This document shows, piece after piece, positions 36,498 through 45,407 of a DNA stretch of 58,230 nucleotides (position 1 is the first letter of the stretch; every line of letters begins with the position of its first letter). Position numbers and translations under genes: made by a program. The notes below the pieces were generated by a model. That model searched no databases, was not told where the DNA came from, and worked only from the letters and a program-made list of their open reading frames with translations. The DNA comes from Gemmatimonadota bacterium (GTDB taxonomy: Bacteria > Gemmatimonadota > Gemmatimonadetes > Gemmatimonadales > Gemmatimonadaceae), in NCBI GenBank assembly GCA_021413975.1, contig JAIOPJ010000005.1, forward strand, positions 1-58,230. The letters run 5' to 3'.

Positions 36498-37718
36498 CTA
36501 CCGCATCACGACGCCGAGCTCGCTCTTCGCACCGGTGCCCTTCCCGATCAGTTCCATGGTGTACTGCGGCTTCTTGTCGTTGTCGATCGCGCTGAACTTG
36601 ATCCACCCGCCGGTCGTGGCGTCGCTGAGCCACCAGTCGAGCGTGCCCCCGCCCTGACCGAAGCGCACGTGCTTGGCACTGAAGGTGCCGGCCGGTGTGG
36701 TGACGGACTCGGTGCCGACCGTCGCCCCCTCGATCGATTCCGGCGTCGGCTTGCCGGTGAAGGCGCCCATCATGTTCCAGGTCGTCCACTGCTGCGGGAC
36801 GATCATCTCCTGCGGCTCGGGATTCCCGGGGAGCTTGGCCCGCATGCGGACGAGGCGCTGCAGGTACTCGTTGCCGGTCTCGGGCTTGAAGAGCGCCTCG
36901 AGCGTGACGGTGTCGGCGCCGTCGTCATGCTTGGTGATGGTGCGCATGCGCCACCACTCGCCGCCGTCGGTCGGGCGGCCGATGAAGGCCCGCTCGGTCT
37001 CCTGCACGTCGCCGTCCTCGTCGGTGGTGATGCGCCACCGGGTCCAGTCGCCGGGGGCGTAGTCCTTCTCGAACATCGTCGCGCCCGAGAGGTACTGCAC
37101 GGCGAAGAGCTGCGAGATCCAGAGCCAGGCGAAGTCGGTGCCCCAGACGGCGGGGCCGCGCATGCCGCGCCCGCCGCCCCCACCGCCGGCGACCGCCGCG
37201 CTCACCCCGAGGGCCGATCGCAGTTGCGACTCGCGCGCGCGCAACACGGCGAGACCCGCGGTCGTGAAGCCCGAGCGATCGCCGCCGAGCCAGCCGCGGA
37301 TGCGGTCGCGGAGCGTCCGGTACTCGGGGAGCGCGAATCCGCCGGCGGCCGCCGCGGCCGACTCGGGACCGTTCATCAGGCGCTCGCGCTCCTTGCGCAT
37401 CCCCTCGGAGTCGGACGCACCGCACTTGGCCTTGATCGCGATGCGCGCGGCGAGTCCGCCCAGGCGGCTGCCGGTGGCGGAACCGGCCGCCTCGAAGTCG
37501 CGCTTGCACTGTTCGAACTTGGCGATCCTGGCCTCCGCGTCGGCGACCTGCGTCGTCGTCGCCTCGCCCTCCGACTTCTCCTTGGCGTGGGCCGTGAAGA
37601 ACCGGTCGAGGATCGATTCGGTGATGTCGAGGGCGCGATCGGATTGTGCCGCGGCGACCGCCGGGAACAGGAACGCGGTGACGGCGAGCGCGGCGATCAG
37701 GTGACGGGCGGTACGCAT
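36498..37718 (-). CDS. Secreted protein of unknown function
   Basis: ATG 37718 has GGAGGA 4 bases upstream and a signal peptide ending in AVAAAQS, giving 406 residues. Residues about 30-150 are probably helical and charged. A Gly-rich hinge (AVAGGGGGGRGMRG) near 180 leads to a beta-rich second half with WTRWRITTDEDGDVQETERAFIG, a W-W pair (GEWWRMRTITKHDDG), TPAGTFSAKHVRF and a TMELIGKGTGAK end. The second half resembles lipocalin-like lipid-binding barrels in style only. No catalytic motif is seen. It is convergent with the penicillin acylase gene. Confidence 0.7.
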   Translation of the reverse strand: MRTARHLIAALAVTAFLFPAVAAAQSDRALDITESILDRFFTAHAKEKSEGEATTTQVADAEARIAKFEQCKRDFEAAGSATGSRLGGLAARIAIKAKCGASDSEGMRKERERLMNGPESAAAAAGGFALPEYRTLRDRIRGWLGGDRSGFTTAGLAVLRARESQLRSALGVSAAVAGGGGGGRGMRGPAVWGTDFAWLWISQLFAVQYLSGATMFEKDYAPGDWTRWRITTDEDGDVQETERAFIGRPTDGGEWWRMRTITKHDDGADTVTLEALFKPETGNEYLQRLVRMRAKLPGNPEPQEMIVPQQWTTWNMMGAFTGKPTPESIEGATVGTESVTTPAGTFSAKHVRFGQGGGTLDWWLSDATTGGWIKFSAIDNDKKPQYTMELIGKGTGAKSELGVVMR

Positions 37719-37812
37719 GCTTCCTCCGGAAGGACGTCGGGCGCTGGCGGAGCGCACCTCCAAGCTAGGCCTGCGAGGCGCGACTCCGCCAGCATGACGC
37801 CGCTTGCGGGCC

Positions 37813-38325
37813 TCAGGTGAAGATGATCTGCCCGCCCCCGGCCATCTGATAGAAGTCCCCGACCGTGATGATCCCCTCGATCGAGTCGATGAAGTCCTCG
37901 CGCTTGAGCTCGAACATGTCGACCGTGGCCTTGCAGGCGTAGAGCTTCGCGCCCGAGTCGGCGATCAACTCGATGAACTCCGGGATCGGCGGGATGTCCA
38001 GCTTCTCCATCGACTTGGCCATCTGCGCGGTGACGATCGCCGACATGCCGGGGAAGCCCCCCAGCCAGGTGGCGAGGTGCAGGCCGGGATTGCCGACCGT
38101 CGCGACCTTGATGTGCTCATGGCGCGCCTTGTTGATGGCGTCCATGCCGAAGAAGGTGAAGAAGACGTTCGCCTCGATCCCCTCCATGCGCGCGCCGTTC
38201 GCGAGGATGAGCGCGGGGTAGATGCCCTCGAGCGACCCCTTCGAGACGATGATCGAGACTTTCGTGATCGCTTCATTGGCGGCGGTCGCGCCCGGAGCGG
38301 CGGCATTCTGCGTGAACGTGGTCAT
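37813..38325 (-). CDS. DsrE/DsrF-like family protein
   Basis: The 170-residue product has the alpha/beta fold pattern of the DsrE/DsrF/DrsH-like family: KVSIIVSKGSLEGIYPALILANGA, then VFFTFFGMDAIN, and a conserved Cys in KLYACKATVDMF. No signal peptide is seen. Such proteins carry or transfer persulfide sulfur. It is the last gene of a three-gene set with the TusE-like and FAD oxidoreductase genes, a common sulfur-relay arrangement. Confidence 0.9.
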   Translation of the reverse strand: MTTFTQNAAAPGATAANEAITKVSIIVSKGSLEGIYPALILANGARMEGIEANVFFTFFGMDAINKARHEHIKVATVGNPGLHLATWLGGFPGMSAIVTAQMAKSMEKLDIPPIPEFIELIADSGAKLYACKATVDMFELKREDFIDSIEGIITVGDFYQMAGGGQIIFT

Positions 38326-38358
38326 CGGGTCCTCTGGTGGTGAGGCGTCAGGCGGGAT

Positions 38359-38664
38359 TCAGATGCAGCCGTGCGGCTTGGGGATCCCGGCGATCCTCGC
38401 GGCGAGCTTGGCCGGGCCCTTGGGGAAGAGCTGGTAGAGTTCCTTGATGTCGACGCCCGACTCCTTGCCGAGCGTGCGGATGGTCGGGCCATCACCCTTC
38501 ACGAGGTAGGTGTTGCGCATGTAGTCGAGCACGAGCCAGTGGCGGTCGGTCAACGGGCCGACGCCGGACTCGGCGGCCAGCTCGGCGGCGAGGTCGCGAT
38601 CCCAATCGGATGCGCGCTCGAGGAACCCCTCGGCGGTGCGGGCGACGGCGGTGAGTGCGGGCAT
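38359..38664 (-). CDS. TusE/DsrC/DsvC-like sulfur carrier
   Basis: The 101-residue product shows the DsrC family end LFPKGPAKLAARIAGIPKPHGCI with the penultimate Cys that carries sulfur, plus TDRHWLVLDYMRN in the middle. The second Cys of true DsrC, about ten residues upstream, is absent, so it belongs to the TusE-like side, working as a persulfide carrier rather than a trisulfide donor. It lies between the FAD oxidoreductase and DsrE-like genes. Confidence 0.93.
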   Translation of the reverse strand: MPALTAVARTAEGFLERASDWDRDLAAELAAESGVGPLTDRHWLVLDYMRNTYLVKGDGPTIRTLGKESGVDIKELYQLFPKGPAKLAARIAGIPKPHGCI

Positions 38665-38694
38665 GATGGTCTGCTCCGGAAGAGGATCGTGGGC

Positions 38695-39960
38695 TCAGGG
38701 CGTGGCGGTCGCGACGGGGAACCGCTTGCCGGCGCGCTTCATGCGTGCCGGGATCCCCGGGAAGTCATGGCCCGGCAAGAGCGCGTTCCAGTACACGTGC
38801 CGGAATGCGAGCTTGCCGAGATGATTGAGGCGGCTCTCCTTGAGGAGCGGCATCGGGCCCCACGCGAAGGGGAAGTTCCCGGGGAGCGGCTCGGTCTCGT
38901 AGTTGAAGTCGATCAGCAGGGCCTTGTGGTGGCCCGTCTCGATGAAGCAGTTCGCGTGGCCGTCGAAGCCCGGCTCCAGCGGCTTTCCCTCGAGGAAGCG
39001 CAGGACGTTCCCGGTGAGCACCTCGGCCTCGAAGTGCGCGACCGAGCCGGCCTTGGACGCCGGCACGTCCGTCGCATCACCGATCGCGAAGACGTTCGGC
39101 TTCACCTTGGCCTGCAGCGTGCGCGGGTCGGTCAGCACGAATCCCATCTCGTTCCCCAGTCCCGGGGCGCGCGTGATGAACTCGGCCCCCTTGTGCGTGG
39201 GGATGCTCACGAGGAGGTCGAACGGAAGCGTCCGCTCGTCCCACGAGACCAACTCGCCTGCGGTCCCGTCCACGCGCCCCGCGTTGAACTCGGTCTCCAG
39301 CGCGATCCGCTTTCCCTCGAGCAGGTACGCGAGTGACCTGGAACAGGCGGGCTTGGTGAAGGCGCCGTCGAGCGGCGTCGCGTAGGTGATCGAGACCTTG
39401 TCGCGCAGTCCGCGCTCGGTGAAGAACCAGTCGGCGAGGAAGGCGAACTCGAGCGGCGCGACCGGGCACTTGATCGGCATCTCGACGACGTTGATCAGGA
39501 GTCGCCCACCCTTGAACTCCTGGAGCGCCTTCGCCAGCCGCTCGGCTCCCTCCAAGGTGTAGAACTCGAACATCCGTTCGCCCCAGCCCGCTCCCGTGAG
39601 ACCGTCGAGCTCCTCGGGTACGATCCGGGTCCCGGTCGCGACGATGCAGAGGTCGTACGAGAGCACCTCTCCATCGGCGAGCGTCACGGTGTCCGTCGCC
39701 GTGTCGAGCGATTCGATCCTCGACTGCACGTAGCGCACCGCCTTGGGCAGCTGTGCCGCGCGCCCGCGGACCGCCTGATCCACGGTGTAGACCCCGAACG
39801 GGATGAAGAGCAGGCCGGGCTGGTAGATGTGCACCGGATCCTGGTCCACGATCGTGATGCGCGTGGTGCCGGCGGCGATCTCTCGCCGCAGCGACCGCGC
39901 CAGCCGGTTCGCCATGACGGTCCCTGCCGTGCCGGCGCCGAGGATGACGAGGTGACGCAT
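38695..39960 (-). CDS. Sulfide:quinone oxidoreductase-like flavoprotein
   Basis: The 421-residue product starts at ATG 39960 with the FAD-binding GAGTAGTVMANRL. The second dinucleotide-type segment follows at about 150. Redox-type cysteines are seen in MPIKCPVAP (about residue 163), KPACSRS (about 203) and HANCFIE (about 340). FAIGDATDVPASKAGS is the second flavin motif and the C-terminus is amphipathic, as in membrane-surface SQR enzymes. It probably oxidises sulfide or a persulfide to the quinone pool. TusE- and DsrE-like sulfur carriers follow on the same strand. Confidence 0.88.
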   Translation of the reverse strand: MRHLVILGAGTAGTVMANRLARSLRREIAAGTTRITIVDQDPVHIYQPGLLFIPFGVYTVDQAVRGRAAQLPKAVRYVQSRIESLDTATDTVTLADGEVLSYDLCIVATGTRIVPEELDGLTGAGWGERMFEFYTLEGAERLAKALQEFKGGRLLINVVEMPIKCPVAPLEFAFLADWFFTERGLRDKVSITYATPLDGAFTKPACSRSLAYLLEGKRIALETEFNAGRVDGTAGELVSWDERTLPFDLLVSIPTHKGAEFITRAPGLGNEMGFVLTDPRTLQAKVKPNVFAIGDATDVPASKAGSVAHFEAEVLTGNVLRFLEGKPLEPGFDGHANCFIETGHHKALLIDFNYETEPLPGNFPFAWGPMPLLKESRLNHLGKLAFRHVYWNALLPGHDFPGIPARMKRAGKRFPVATATP

Positions 39961-40041
39961 GGGGTGCTCCGGGGTAGTGACGTGGACTGCTGGGGGACCG
40001 CTTCGAAGCTGGGGAGCGGTCCCGCGGTCAGCCATAAGCGG

Positions 40042-40053
40042 ATATGCGCATAT
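40042..40053. promoter_or_regulatory. Perfect palindrome ATATGCGCATAT, candidate ArsR-type operator
   Basis: A 12-bp perfect palindrome in the divergent gap, 82 bases before the flavoprotein start. AT-rich dyads with a GCGC centre of this kind are typical targets of ArsR/SmtB-like repressors, including persulfide-sensing ones upstream of sulfur genes. No such regulator gene is in the window. Confidence 0.6.
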
Positions 40054-40063
40054 GGTGTACGAT

Positions 40064-40075
40064 TTTCCCCTAAGG
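40064..40075. promoter_or_regulatory. CCCCTAAGGG box upstream of the DUF4349 gene
   Basis: A near-palindromic TTTCCCCTAAGGG lies about 105 bases before the start at 40181. A similar CCCCCTAAG stretch lies before the gene at 49779. Boxes of this form are known for NarL/LuxR-type response regulators, so a common regulator is possible but unproven. Confidence 0.3.
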
Positions 40076-40180
40076 GCCGGCCCGGCGTGTGCAAGTTCCG
40101 GCCCCGCCAGCGTCCATACTGAGAAGGCCCCCGCCGCGCGCCGACCGGCCGCAGGCGGGCGACCCCGACCGGAGACCGTG

Positions 40181-41086
40181 ATGCCCGCCCTGCCCCGCGC
40201 CCCCATGCACCGCCTCATCCCGCTGGCCGGGGTGCTCCTCGCGATGGCCTTCGCCTGCGGCCGCGCCGCCGACGAGGCTCCCGCCGACGCGAACGTGAAG
40301 GTCGCCGGCGGCGCCACCTCGGACATGGTGGTCGGCGAGGCGATGGCGTCGCGCGGACTCGCGATGGCCGCGCCCGACGTCATGCCGGCGCCGCAGAAGA
40401 TGCCGGGTGCCAACGCGGCGGGCGCGATGCTCATCCGCCGCGGTGATGTCATGATCCGCGTCGACTCGATCGAGCCCGCCATGGACGCGCTCCGGCGGCT
40501 CGCCGGCTCGCTCGGCGGCAGTGTCGGCAACGTGAGCATCACCGCCGGTGACTACGAGGTGCGCCGGGCGACCCTCGAGCTGCGGATCCCGTCGGCGCGC
40601 TTCGACGACGCCATGAGCGGCCTCTCGCCCGTCGGTCAGGTGCAGCAGAGCTCGGTGACGGCGGAGGACGTGGGAGAGGAGTTCACGGACGTGAGCGCCC
40701 GGGTGAAGAACGCCCAGCGGCTCGAGTCGCGGCTCGTCGAGCTCATCGCGACGCGCACGGGCAAGCTGGAGGACGTGCTCGCGGTGGAGCGTGAACTCGC
40801 GCGCGTCCGTGAGGAGATCGAGCGCTACGAGGGGCGCCTGCGCTTCCTCGGGGCGCGGGTCGAGACGAGCTCGATCTCCGTGACCGTGAGCGAGAAGGCG
40901 CCGATCGTCGGCGCGACACCCGGACGCAGCGTGATCGGCGAGGCGTTCGTGCAGGCCTGGCGCAACTTCGTCGGGCTCGTCGCCGCCGCGATCTCGTCGC
41001 TCGGTGTGGTCGTGCCGGTCGGACTCGTGCTGCTGGTGCTCGTGCGCTGGTGGCGGGGGCGGAAGCGGGGTAGCATGGAGGCATGA
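40181..41086 (+). CDS. DUF4349 lipoprotein
   Basis: ATG 40181 has GGAG 6 bases upstream; the 301-residue product has a lipobox AMAFAC near residue 26. The DUF4349 core is seen in MLIRRGDVMIRVDSIEPAMDALRRLAGSLGGSV, DVGEEFTDVSARVKNAQRLESRL and a coiled-coil LAVERELARVREEIERYEGRL. A C-terminal membrane helix (VVVPVGLVLLVLVRWW) and a basic tail follow. The protein is therefore anchored at both ends. The family function is unknown. Confidence 0.9.
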   Translation: MPALPRAPMHRLIPLAGVLLAMAFACGRAADEAPADANVKVAGGATSDMVVGEAMASRGLAMAAPDVMPAPQKMPGANAAGAMLIRRGDVMIRVDSIEPAMDALRRLAGSLGGSVGNVSITAGDYEVRRATLELRIPSARFDDAMSGLSPVGQVQQSSVTAEDVGEEFTDVSARVKNAQRLESRLVELIATRTGKLEDVLAVERELARVREEIERYEGRLRFLGARVETSSISVTVSEKAPIVGATPGRSVIGEAFVQAWRNFVGLVAAAISSLGVVVPVGLVLLVLVRWWRGRKRGSMEA

Positions 41087-41190
41087 GCACGCGACGCGTC
41101 CAGCTCTCCGTGGCGATGCGCCTCGACGGGCATCGACCTCCACGCCTCCCCGGTGGACGGCACCACCCGGGGCGGCGTTTAGGTTTCGGG

Positions 41191-41673
41191 ATGCGATTCC
41201 CCGCCCTCGTGCTCGCGCTGCAACTGGCGCTCCCGATCACCGCCGGTGCGCAACGCCTCGACGCGTCGCGCCTCCCCTCCCCGTGCGACTACGCCCGGTG
41301 CGCGTACAACATCATCGCGGCGCTGCACGGCCTGCGTGTGGTGCGCGGCGCGGAGGAGGTGCAGGTCGCGACCCTGGGATTCCTGTGGACCCGCGACATC
41401 TCCGACGCGTTCGACGGCGAGGGCCATGAGGCCGCGCGCATCGCGGTGCGCGCCCGCCGATGGGGCGCGCTCTTCACCGACGTGGGGCTCGCCCTGCTCG
41501 CGAGCGGTGCCATCAGCGCCGCCACCAACGACCTCGACCGCGGATCCGCCAACCTCATGCTCGCCGGCGCCGCGAGCGTCGGGGTGAGCGTCCCGCTGCA
41601 GTTCCTCGCCGACAAGCACCTCGCCCGCGCCGTCTGGCAACACAACGCGCGTTACGCCGTGGAGACCCGATGA
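41191..41673 (+). CDS. Small exported or membrane protein, unknown function
   Basis: ATG 41191 puts a signal peptide (FPALVLALQLALPITAGAQ) at the N-terminus, giving 160 residues. An ATG at 41083 overlapping the DUF4349 stop would add 36 low-complexity residues before it and is less likely. The mature part has a C-x4-C pair (CDYARC), an EEVQVATLGFLW segment and two likely membrane helices (LFTDVGLALLASGAISA and LMLAGAASVGVSVPLQFL). Family not recognised. It overlaps the GH20 start by 4 bases, so the two are translated together. Confidence 0.7.
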   Translation: MRFPALVLALQLALPITAGAQRLDASRLPSPCDYARCAYNIIAALHGLRVVRGAEEVQVATLGFLWTRDISDAFDGEGHEAARIAVRARRWGALFTDVGLALLASGAISAATNDLDRGSANLMLAGAASVGVSVPLQFLADKHLARAVWQHNARYAVETR

Positions 41674-43961
41674 CCCCCGACAGCCCTCGCACCCGACGCG
41701 GCCGCGCACGGCCGATCGTCCGGCTCCTGCTGATCGCCTTGTCGCTGGCGGGCAGCGTGCCCGCGATCCTCCGCGCGCAGGGCGCGCCGCGGCGCACCGA
41801 GCTCCCGGTGATCCCGGCGCCCGCGAGCGCCATCCCGTTCGAGGGCTCTTGGGCGATCCCCTCCGCGCTGACGACCGACGTCGCCTTCGCCAGCGACGCC
41901 GAACTCGGCGCCGCCGACATCCGGATCAGGATCGTGCCCGGCGACTCGACGCGCGGTCTCGAGAGCTACACGCTGACCGTCGCGCCCGGCGCGGTGACGA
42001 TCACGGCGCCGCGCGCGGCGGGACGGTTCTACGCGCTGCTCACGCTGCAACAACTGATCGATGCCGCGCGCGCCGACGGCGGGACGGCGCCGAGCATCGG
42101 CTCCGTGACGATCACCGACGCGCCCCGCTTCGCCTATCGCGGGCTGCACCTCGACGTCGGGCGCCACTTCCAGCCGGTCGCGTTCGTGAAGCGCTACATC
42201 GACCTCATGGCGCTCTACAAGCTCAACACCTTCCACTGGCACCTCACCGAGGACCAGGGGTGGCGGATCGAGATCAAGAAGTACCCGCGCCTCACCGAGG
42301 TCGGCGGCTGCCGCAAGGAGACGATGGTCGCGAGGAACTTCACGCCCTACCTCGGCGACGGGACGCCGCACTGCGGCTTCTACACGCAGGACGAGGTGCG
42401 CGAGGTCGTCGCGTACGCTGCCGCCCGCAACGTGACGGTGATCCCCGAGATCGAGATGCCGGGCCACGCGCTCGCCGCGATCACGGCCTACCCCGAGCTC
42501 GCCTGCACGCCCGGACCGTTCGAAGTGCTCACCATCTGGGGCGTCTCGGACGACATCCTCTGCCCGAGCGAACGCACCTTCGAGTTCCTGCAGGACGTGC
42601 TCACCGAGGTGCTCGAGCTCTTCCCGTCCAGGATGATCCACATCGGCGGCGACGAGGCCCCGAAGGTGCGGTGGCAGGCGAGTCCGCTCGCACAGGAGAT
42701 CATCAGGCGGGAGCGGCTCAAGGACGAGCATGAGTTGCAGAGCTGGTTCATCCGGCGCATCGACACCTGGCTCAGCGCGCGCGGCCGTCGGCTCGTGGGC
42801 TGGGACGAGATCCTCGAGGGGGGGCTCGCCCCCGGCGCGACGGTGATGAGCTGGCGCGGCGTGAGCGGCGGCATCGACGCGGCGCGGCAGGGGCGCGACG
42901 TGATCATGACGCCCAACTCGGCGCTCTACTTCGACTACTACCAGGCCGACGAGCGCTTCGAGCCGCTCGCGATCGGCGGACTGGTCACGCTGGAGCAGGT
43001 CTACGCGTACGAACCGGTGCCCGACGGCCTCTCGCCGATCGAGGCGCGACGGATCCTCGGGGCGCAGGGCAACCTCTGGACAGAATACCTCAAGACGCCG
43101 GCGGCCGTGGAGTACATGGCCTACCCGCGCGCGATCGCGCTCGCCGAGGTGACCTGGTCGCCCCAGGCGGCACGCAACTGGGCGAGCTTCGAGCGCCGTC
43201 TGCCGAACGCGGAGCGCATGCTCGACCGCCTGCGCGTGAACTACCGGCTGCCCCATGTCGCCGGCCTCGATCGCGACCTCATCACGCTCGAGCCGCGGGT
43301 GCGCATCCCTCTCGCGACCGGACTCGCCGGCGCCGAGATCCGCTACACGCTCGACGGATCGGACCCGACCGCGCGGAGCCCGCTCTACACGCGCCCGCTC
43401 GAGTTGACGACGACCTTCGACGGTGTTCGCGTGACGGCGCGCGCCTTCACGGCCGAGGGGCGCATGAGCCCTCCGCGCGGCGCCACCTTCCGGCGCACCA
43501 ACTATCGCGAGGCCGACACGGTGGATCCGGCCTCTCTGGCCCTGGGCCTGAAGCGGTCGTACATCGTGACGTCGGCCCGCTCGACGGTCGGCCTCGACAC
43601 CCTCGCGCCCCGGCGCTCCGACGTGACCGTCGCGGTCGAGCGCTGGAGCGACGAGCCGGCCGAGAAGTACGCGCTCGTCTTCACGGGATTCCTCCAGGTG
43701 CCGGAGGACGCGATGTACGAGTTCTCGCTGAGCTCCGACGACGGCAGCACGCTCGCGATCGGGGACCAGGTGATCGTGGACAACGAGGGCCTGCACGGCA
43801 CGCTCGAGCGACTCGGCATGGTCGCGCTGCGGGCGGGGCCGCATGCGTTCGCGATCCGCTACTTCCAGGCCGGCGGCGGTGCCGAGCTGCGACTGCGCGT
43901 GCGCGTGGGGGCCGGCGCGTGGCGCGAGGTGCCGCGCGCCTGGTTGTCGCACCGGCCGTAG
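41670..43961 (+). CDS. Beta-N-acetylhexosaminidase (GH20) with C-terminal PA14-like domain
   Basis: Start ATG 41670 overlaps the previous stop, giving 763 residues with a signal-anchor (RLLLIALSLAGSVPAILRAQ). A GH20b-like domain precedes the catalytic barrel (FAYRGLHLDVGRHFQP, YKLNTFHWHLTEDQGWRIEIK). The catalytic Asp-Glu pair is in HIGGDEAPK near residue 330, with YFDYYQ and WTEYLKTP in later strands. Chitobiase-like C-terminal strands (ITLEPRVRIP, YTLDGSDPT) and a PA14-like domain (YEFSLSSDDGSTLAIGDQVIVDN) end the protein. It should release terminal GlcNAc or GalNAc from chitin-type or glycoprotein material outside the cell. Confidence 0.95.
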   Translation: MTPDSPRTRRGRARPIVRLLLIALSLAGSVPAILRAQGAPRRTELPVIPAPASAIPFEGSWAIPSALTTDVAFASDAELGAADIRIRIVPGDSTRGLESYTLTVAPGAVTITAPRAAGRFYALLTLQQLIDAARADGGTAPSIGSVTITDAPRFAYRGLHLDVGRHFQPVAFVKRYIDLMALYKLNTFHWHLTEDQGWRIEIKKYPRLTEVGGCRKETMVARNFTPYLGDGTPHCGFYTQDEVREVVAYAAARNVTVIPEIEMPGHALAAITAYPELACTPGPFEVLTIWGVSDDILCPSERTFEFLQDVLTEVLELFPSRMIHIGGDEAPKVRWQASPLAQEIIRRERLKDEHELQSWFIRRIDTWLSARGRRLVGWDEILEGGLAPGATVMSWRGVSGGIDAARQGRDVIMTPNSALYFDYYQADERFEPLAIGGLVTLEQVYAYEPVPDGLSPIEARRILGAQGNLWTEYLKTPAAVEYMAYPRAIALAEVTWSPQAARNWASFERRLPNAERMLDRLRVNYRLPHVAGLDRDLITLEPRVRIPLATGLAGAEIRYTLDGSDPTARSPLYTRPLELTTTFDGVRVTARAFTAEGRMSPPRGATFRRTNYREADTVDPASLALGLKRSYIVTSARSTVGLDTLAPRRSDVTVAVERWSDEPAEKYALVFTGFLQVPEDAMYEFSLSSDDGSTLAIGDQVIVDNEGLHGTLERLGMVALRAGPHAFAIRYFQAGGGAELRLRVRVGAGAWREVPRAWLSHRP

Positions 43962-44012
43962 CGGGGACGCCGCGCGCGTGACAGACGCGCGCGGCGCGCG
44001 CACCTTTCTCGG

Positions 44013-45407
44013 ATGCGTCCTGCCCTGCTCTCCCTGTACCTCATCGCGGCCTGCTCCCCACCTTCCGCGACCCCCGTCCCGGAGCGGCCACCGAACATCG
44101 TCCTGCTGCTCGCCGACGACCTCGGCATCGGTGAGGTGGGCGCGTGGGGCCAACGCGAGATCGCGACACCGAACATCGACCGGCTCGCGCGCGAGGGGAT
44201 GCGCTTCACGGAGTTCCGCTCGAGCGCGGCCGTCTGCGGTCCGGCGCGTTGCTCGCTCCTGCTGGGATTGCACAACGGCGTCTGTCGGCTCGACGACAAC
44301 GACAATGATTACCTGCGCACCGGCGACGTCACGCTCGCCGAGCGACTGCAGGCCGCCGGGTATGCCACGGGGCTCTTCGGCAAGTGGGGACTGAGTTGGG
44401 ATTCGCGGCCCGAGAGCTGGCCGAACGCGCAGGGCTTCGACGACTTCTTCGGCTACCGCGACCAGGTGCATGCGCACAACTTCTACCCGGAGTGGCTGCT
44501 GGACGGCACGGATTCGGTGCGGACGCGCAACCTGGTGCCGGGTGCGAACCGCAAGGGCGCGGGCCGCGCCACCGTGCGGCTCGACTACGCACCAGCGCTG
44601 ATCCGCGACCGGGCGTTCGCGTTCGTGCGCCGGAACCGGTCGCGGCCGTTCTTCCTGTATTGGGCGACGAACCTGCCGCACATCAACAATGAAGGGAGTC
44701 AAGGCCATTCGGACGGTGGCTACGAGGTCCCCTCGCTCGGTGCGTACGCCGCCCGGCCCTGGCCGGAGGACAAGAGGAGCTACGCCGCGCAGGTCAGTCT
44801 GCTCGACGCGCACCTCGGTGCGCTGCGCACGCTGCTGGATTCGCTGGGGATCGCCGACCACACCATCGTGATCTTCCTCTCGGACAACGGCGCGACCTTC
44901 CTTCGCCGCACGAATGACGGCACCACCGACATCGTCGGTCGCTGGTTCGGCGGCACGCAGGGGTACCGCGGCTTCAAGGGCGACCTCTACGACGGCGGAC
45001 TCCGCGTGCCGGGGGTCGCGTACTGGCCAGGGCGTACGCGCGCGAACGGCGCGTCCTCCGTCCGTGTCGATCTTGCCGACCTGCACGCGACGCTCGTCGA
45101 AGCGGCGGGACAGGTGGTGCCGACGGGAATCAGCGGGCGCTCGTTCCTGCCCGCGCTGACGGGGCGCGGGCGGCTCGCGTTGCGGCCGTATCAGGTGTGG
45201 TACTCGCCGGACCGTCTCCAGTCGGCCGTCCTCGAGGGACGCTACAAGGCCGTCTGGGTGAGCGACACGCTTCGGCTGTTCGATCTCGAGCGCGACCCCG
45301 GCGAGCAGCGGGACCTCTCCGCGAGCGAACCGCGCATCGCGGCGCGGCTCGACTCGCTGCGGCGGCTCGAGGACCGCCGGGTCGTGCATCCGCACGAGCC
45401 ACGATGA
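44013..45407 (+). CDS. Exported sulfatase (arylsulfatase family)
   Basis: The 464-residue product begins with a short lipoprotein-like signal (LLSLYLIAAC). The metal-binding IVLLLADDLGIGE and the Cys-type sulfatase signature CGPAR (residues about 70-74), to be converted to formylglycine, are intact. KWGLSWDSRPESW, NLPHIN and FLSDNGATF also match the family. The substrate is likely a sulfated glycan, consistent with the neighbouring GH20, but no sequence feature proves it. No formylglycine-generating enzyme gene is in the window. Confidence 0.94.
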   Translation: MRPALLSLYLIAACSPPSATPVPERPPNIVLLLADDLGIGEVGAWGQREIATPNIDRLAREGMRFTEFRSSAAVCGPARCSLLLGLHNGVCRLDDNDNDYLRTGDVTLAERLQAAGYATGLFGKWGLSWDSRPESWPNAQGFDDFFGYRDQVHAHNFYPEWLLDGTDSVRTRNLVPGANRKGAGRATVRLDYAPALIRDRAFAFVRRNRSRPFFLYWATNLPHINNEGSQGHSDGGYEVPSLGAYAARPWPEDKRSYAAQVSLLDAHLGALRTLLDSLGIADHTIVIFLSDNGATFLRRTNDGTTDIVGRWFGGTQGYRGFKGDLYDGGLRVPGVAYWPGRTRANGASSVRVDLADLHATLVEAAGQVVPTGISGRSFLPALTGRGRLALRPYQVWYSPDRLQSAVLEGRYKAVWVSDTLRLFDLERDPGEQRDLSASEPRIAARLDSLRRLEDRRVVHPHEPR

